Below, in pieces: positions 62,537-64,000 of a stretch of DNA of 64,000 nt; positions within the stretch are counted from its first letter, which is position 1; each line of letters opens with the position of its first letter. This DNA is from JAEUMY01 sp031394355. GTDB lineage: Bacteria > Pseudomonadota > Gammaproteobacteria > Burkholderiales > Usitatibacteraceae. The stretch is taken from the NCBI GenBank assembly GCA_031394355.1, contig JANNSU010000054.1, forward strand, positions 80,698 to 144,697, written 5' to 3'. The notes beneath the pieces were generated by a model. The model saw nothing but the letters and a program-made list of their open reading frames with translations, ran no database searches and was not told where the DNA came from. The translations under genes and the position numbers were made by a program.

Positions 62537-63657
62537 TGCACATCTCCCTTGCGCCGAGTTTTAGGGCCTCCCCCGCGCGGGCGCTTCGCACGGGGTGGTT
62601 GGATAGCCCGGCGCTGTTGTGCGGCGTCCGGCTGAAGTAAAACATTAGCACGAGCTCGGGCGCCGGATGTGCAATTTGTCTTGTCCTGCTGGTTTGCCAG
62701 AATGGCCACAGTCATGTTAGCGAGAGCAATCTGCAAATCACGCGGCCCTTCAATTTTGAATGTAGGGCCCAGGCCGAGCAGCAGCCTGGCGGCCTGCACA
62801 ACATTCTCATAGGGAAGGCTGACTTTGCGCCACCCGTGGCGGTCCGGCTTGCCAGCCGCGCGCACTGCAGCGGCAGCGTAGGCACCCATCTCACTCAAGC
62901 GCTTGCCACCTGCTTCATCCACAAGCAAGTTGGCGCGTTTTGGGCGCAGAGAATCCTCGAAGCGGGAAAGGGATTTTGCCCAGTGTTGTGCGAGGTCGAA
63001 TCCTTTCGGCCGTGTGACGACTTCCATCATCGGCCTCATGGCACGCACGGCGCCCACACGGAACGTCATCAACCGCTCATCCCCTGATCCTGCCTTGCCC
63101 TGCACCACGACGTACCAGGTGCCCGACTTCAACACCAGCCCCAACGGCGCAACCCGCCAGTCGCGTACGCCAGTCCAGCTTTCGTAGGAAAGCTGAACGT
63201 AGCGATCATCGAGTACCGCCTCGGCCAGCGCGGGCAGGAACGGCGTGGCTTCAGCTTCGCGATACCAGTCAACCGGGTCGAGATGGAAGCGCGTGCCCAG
63301 CCGGCCCGCACCGGTCGCCATCTCTTGTGGCAGCGCAGCTAGCAGCTTGTCCCGGGCACGGCTGGCCGCCTGGCCCATGCCCAGATCGTGTGCCAGCTTG
63401 GGCAGGCCGATCATCAACACCGCAGCGGCCTCGTCACGCGCAAGGCCGGTCAGTTTGGTGCGGTAGCCCTCCACCAGCTGGAAGCCTCCTCCCGGTCCCC
63501 GATCTGCGAACACTGGCACACCCGATGCAGATAGCTCGTCGACATCGCGATAGATCGTGCGTACCGATACGCCGAATTCCTCCGCGAGTGCCGCGGCCGT
63601 GAGGCGGGTGCGGATCTGCAAAAGGATCAGGATGGACAGGAGGCGACTGGCACGCAT
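62533..63657 (-). CDS. WYL-domain transcriptional regulator, YafY type
   Basis: A 374-residue regulator. HTH_11 domain MRASRLLSILILLQIRTRLTAAALAEEFGVSVRTIYRDVDELSASGVPVFADRGPGGGFQL, a WYL domain at about residues 140-215 (LSYESWTGVRDWRVAPLGLVLKSGTWYVVVQG) and a WCX region. The last ~45 residues (after ILANQQDKTN) are an unusual Arg/Pro/Gly-rich extension not seen in typical ~320-residue members. WYL proteins sense nucleic acid or nucleotide ligands. The palindrome at 63679-63697 lies 21 bases before its ATG. Confidence 0.88.
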   Translation of the reverse strand: MRASRLLSILILLQIRTRLTAAALAEEFGVSVRTIYRDVDELSASGVPVFADRGPGGGFQLVEGYRTKLTGLARDEAAAVLMIGLPKLAHDLGMGQAASRARDKLLAALPQEMATGAGRLGTRFHLDPVDWYREAEATPFLPALAEAVLDDRYVQLSYESWTGVRDWRVAPLGLVLKSGTWYVVVQGKAGSGDERLMTFRVGAVRAMRPMMEVVTRPKGFDLAQHWAKSLSRFEDSLRPKRANLLVDEAGGKRLSEMGAYAAAAVRAAGKPDRHGWRKVSLPYENVVQAARLLLGLGPTFKIEGPRDLQIALANMTVAILANQQDKTNCTSGARARANVLLQPDAAQQRRAIQPPRAKRPRGGGPKTRRKGDVQ

Positions 63658-63678
63658 GCGCGCACCCTATCAGTAATT

Positions 63679-63697
63679 CCTGACATGGATTGTCAGG
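63679..63697. promoter_or_regulatory. operator palindrome CCTGACA-N5-TGTCAGG
   Basis: Perfect 7-base arms in the gap between the WYL regulator and the gene at 63760; fits binding of a YafY-type regulator. Confidence 0.75.
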
Positions 63698-63759
63698 TAT
63701 GAAACCGCAGGATGTCGACATCGCCCGATTCCGGGCAATCAAACAAGGAGAAGAACGCA

Positions 63760-63999
63760 ATGCACACCGAATTGGTTCAAGCGCTGGATGCGGACGAGCA
63801 TGCTGTCCATGGCGCAAAGACTAGCGCGCGCGACTTCGACTTTTTCATCAACACATTGCATGCTGCAATGCTCCATCAATCACGTGAATATGCAAGGCAT
63901 CATACTAATGGAATAAACATCCACGAAGCGTCACCTTCGGCCACACCAGACGGATGGCCTCATGCATTGCGCGCTCAAAGTCGACCATCACCTCCCTAG
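63760..63999 (+). CDS. hypothetical protein at the right edge
   Basis: A 79-residue ORF with AAGGAGAA before the ATG. It begins MHTELVQALDADEHAVHGAKTS with a possibly helical region rich in His and Ala (INTLHAAMLHQSREYARHH), then loses character after about residue 50. The final 30 residues overlap a transposase-like frame on the other strand, so the true gene may be truncated or joined to foreign DNA there. Divergent from the WYL regulator and probably its target. No family recognised. Confidence 0.4.
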   Translation: MHTELVQALDADEHAVHGAKTSARDFDFFINTLHAAMLHQSREYARHHTNGINIHEASPSATPDGWPHALRAQSRPSPP

Positions 64000-64000
64000 G
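63905..64000 (-). pseudogene. possible MULE-type transposase fragment at the window edge
   Basis: Reading inward from the right edge on the minus strand, 31 codons are open before TAG, containing VMVDFERAMHEAI, RLVWPKV and LRGCLFH. This resembles the DFE-A...P...GC-FH pattern of MULE (Mutator-like) transposase catalytic domains, better known from eukaryotes. It is too short to be certain and may reflect chance or a join to foreign DNA. Confidence 0.3.

Overview
The window is a GC-rich (roughly 60 % by eye), densely packed bacterial chromosome segment. Gene content points to a betaproteobacterium, probably a Burkholderiales-like chemolithoheterotroph: leucine/branched-chain acyl-CoA catabolism, a complete periplasmic Sox thiosulfate-oxidation cluster with SoxCD, OmpR/EnvZ, cytochrome b561/YceI pairs, RmuC, TypA, RhlE-type helicase and TsaB-RimI-uracil-DNA glycosylase. 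No genus is assigned. No integrase, IS element, CRISPR array or rRNA gene was seen. Layout: 1-6430 (minus) acyl-CoA catabolism: start of a methylcrotonyl-CoA carboxylase beta subunit, two acyl-CoA dehydrogenases (one isovaleryl-type), thiolase, two SDRs, two small lipoproteins. 6503-13287: META-domain lipoprotein, DUF1653, TPR lipoprotein, CoA transferase family III, metallo-beta-lactamase-fold hydrolase, DUF502, and iron-type ABC ATPase and binding protein genes without a permease. 13516-15860: MarR regulator with two tandem operator palindromes, cytochrome b561, two YceI proteins. 15920-21497: tRNA-Leu, prfC, DUF429, MFS exporter, aspartate aminotransferase. 21676-27620: HlyD adaptor, C39-peptidase ABC exporter, three tiny peptide genes and a TPR/HD-GYP protein. 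27690-37680: tRNA-Asn, sox cluster (soxCDYZ-dsrE-soxAX-glcG-like-soxB-soxW) with an ArsR-type regulator, then moaE-moaD-mobB for the molybdenum cofactor that SoxC uses. 37725-54609: housekeeping genes (prolyl oligopeptidase, RmuC, TypA, DEAD-box helicase, globin, ArnD-like, peroxiredoxin, PhoH, LplT, TPM/LemA, UDG, RimI, TsaB). 54828-61341: exported DUF1501/DUF1800/hydrolase/EF-hand operon divergent from ompR-envZ. 61440-64000: GNAT, DUF4189, WYL regulator, and a right edge that may carry a transposase-like fragment. The most interesting system is at 21676-27620. Three short ORFs (50, 46 and 48 residues) have unrelated N-termini but end identically in VGGGSGDVIF, although the codons differ. 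Aligned to the double-glycine leader consensus, all three fit cleavage after the third glycine, releasing the same hexapeptide SGDVIF. They sit beside a dedicated C39 exporter and are divergent from a TPR-HD-GYP protein, with a perfect TGTGA-N6-TCACA site between them. I infer a secreted peptide-signal system coupled to cyclic-di-GMP turnover; that function is not proven. The second striking feature is a perfect palindrome, TGCGAATATTCGCA, whose 12-base core occurs exactly 20 times in this window, inside genes in all three frames and between genes. It behaves like a highly iterated palindrome of HIP1 type and is not explained by any annotated feature.
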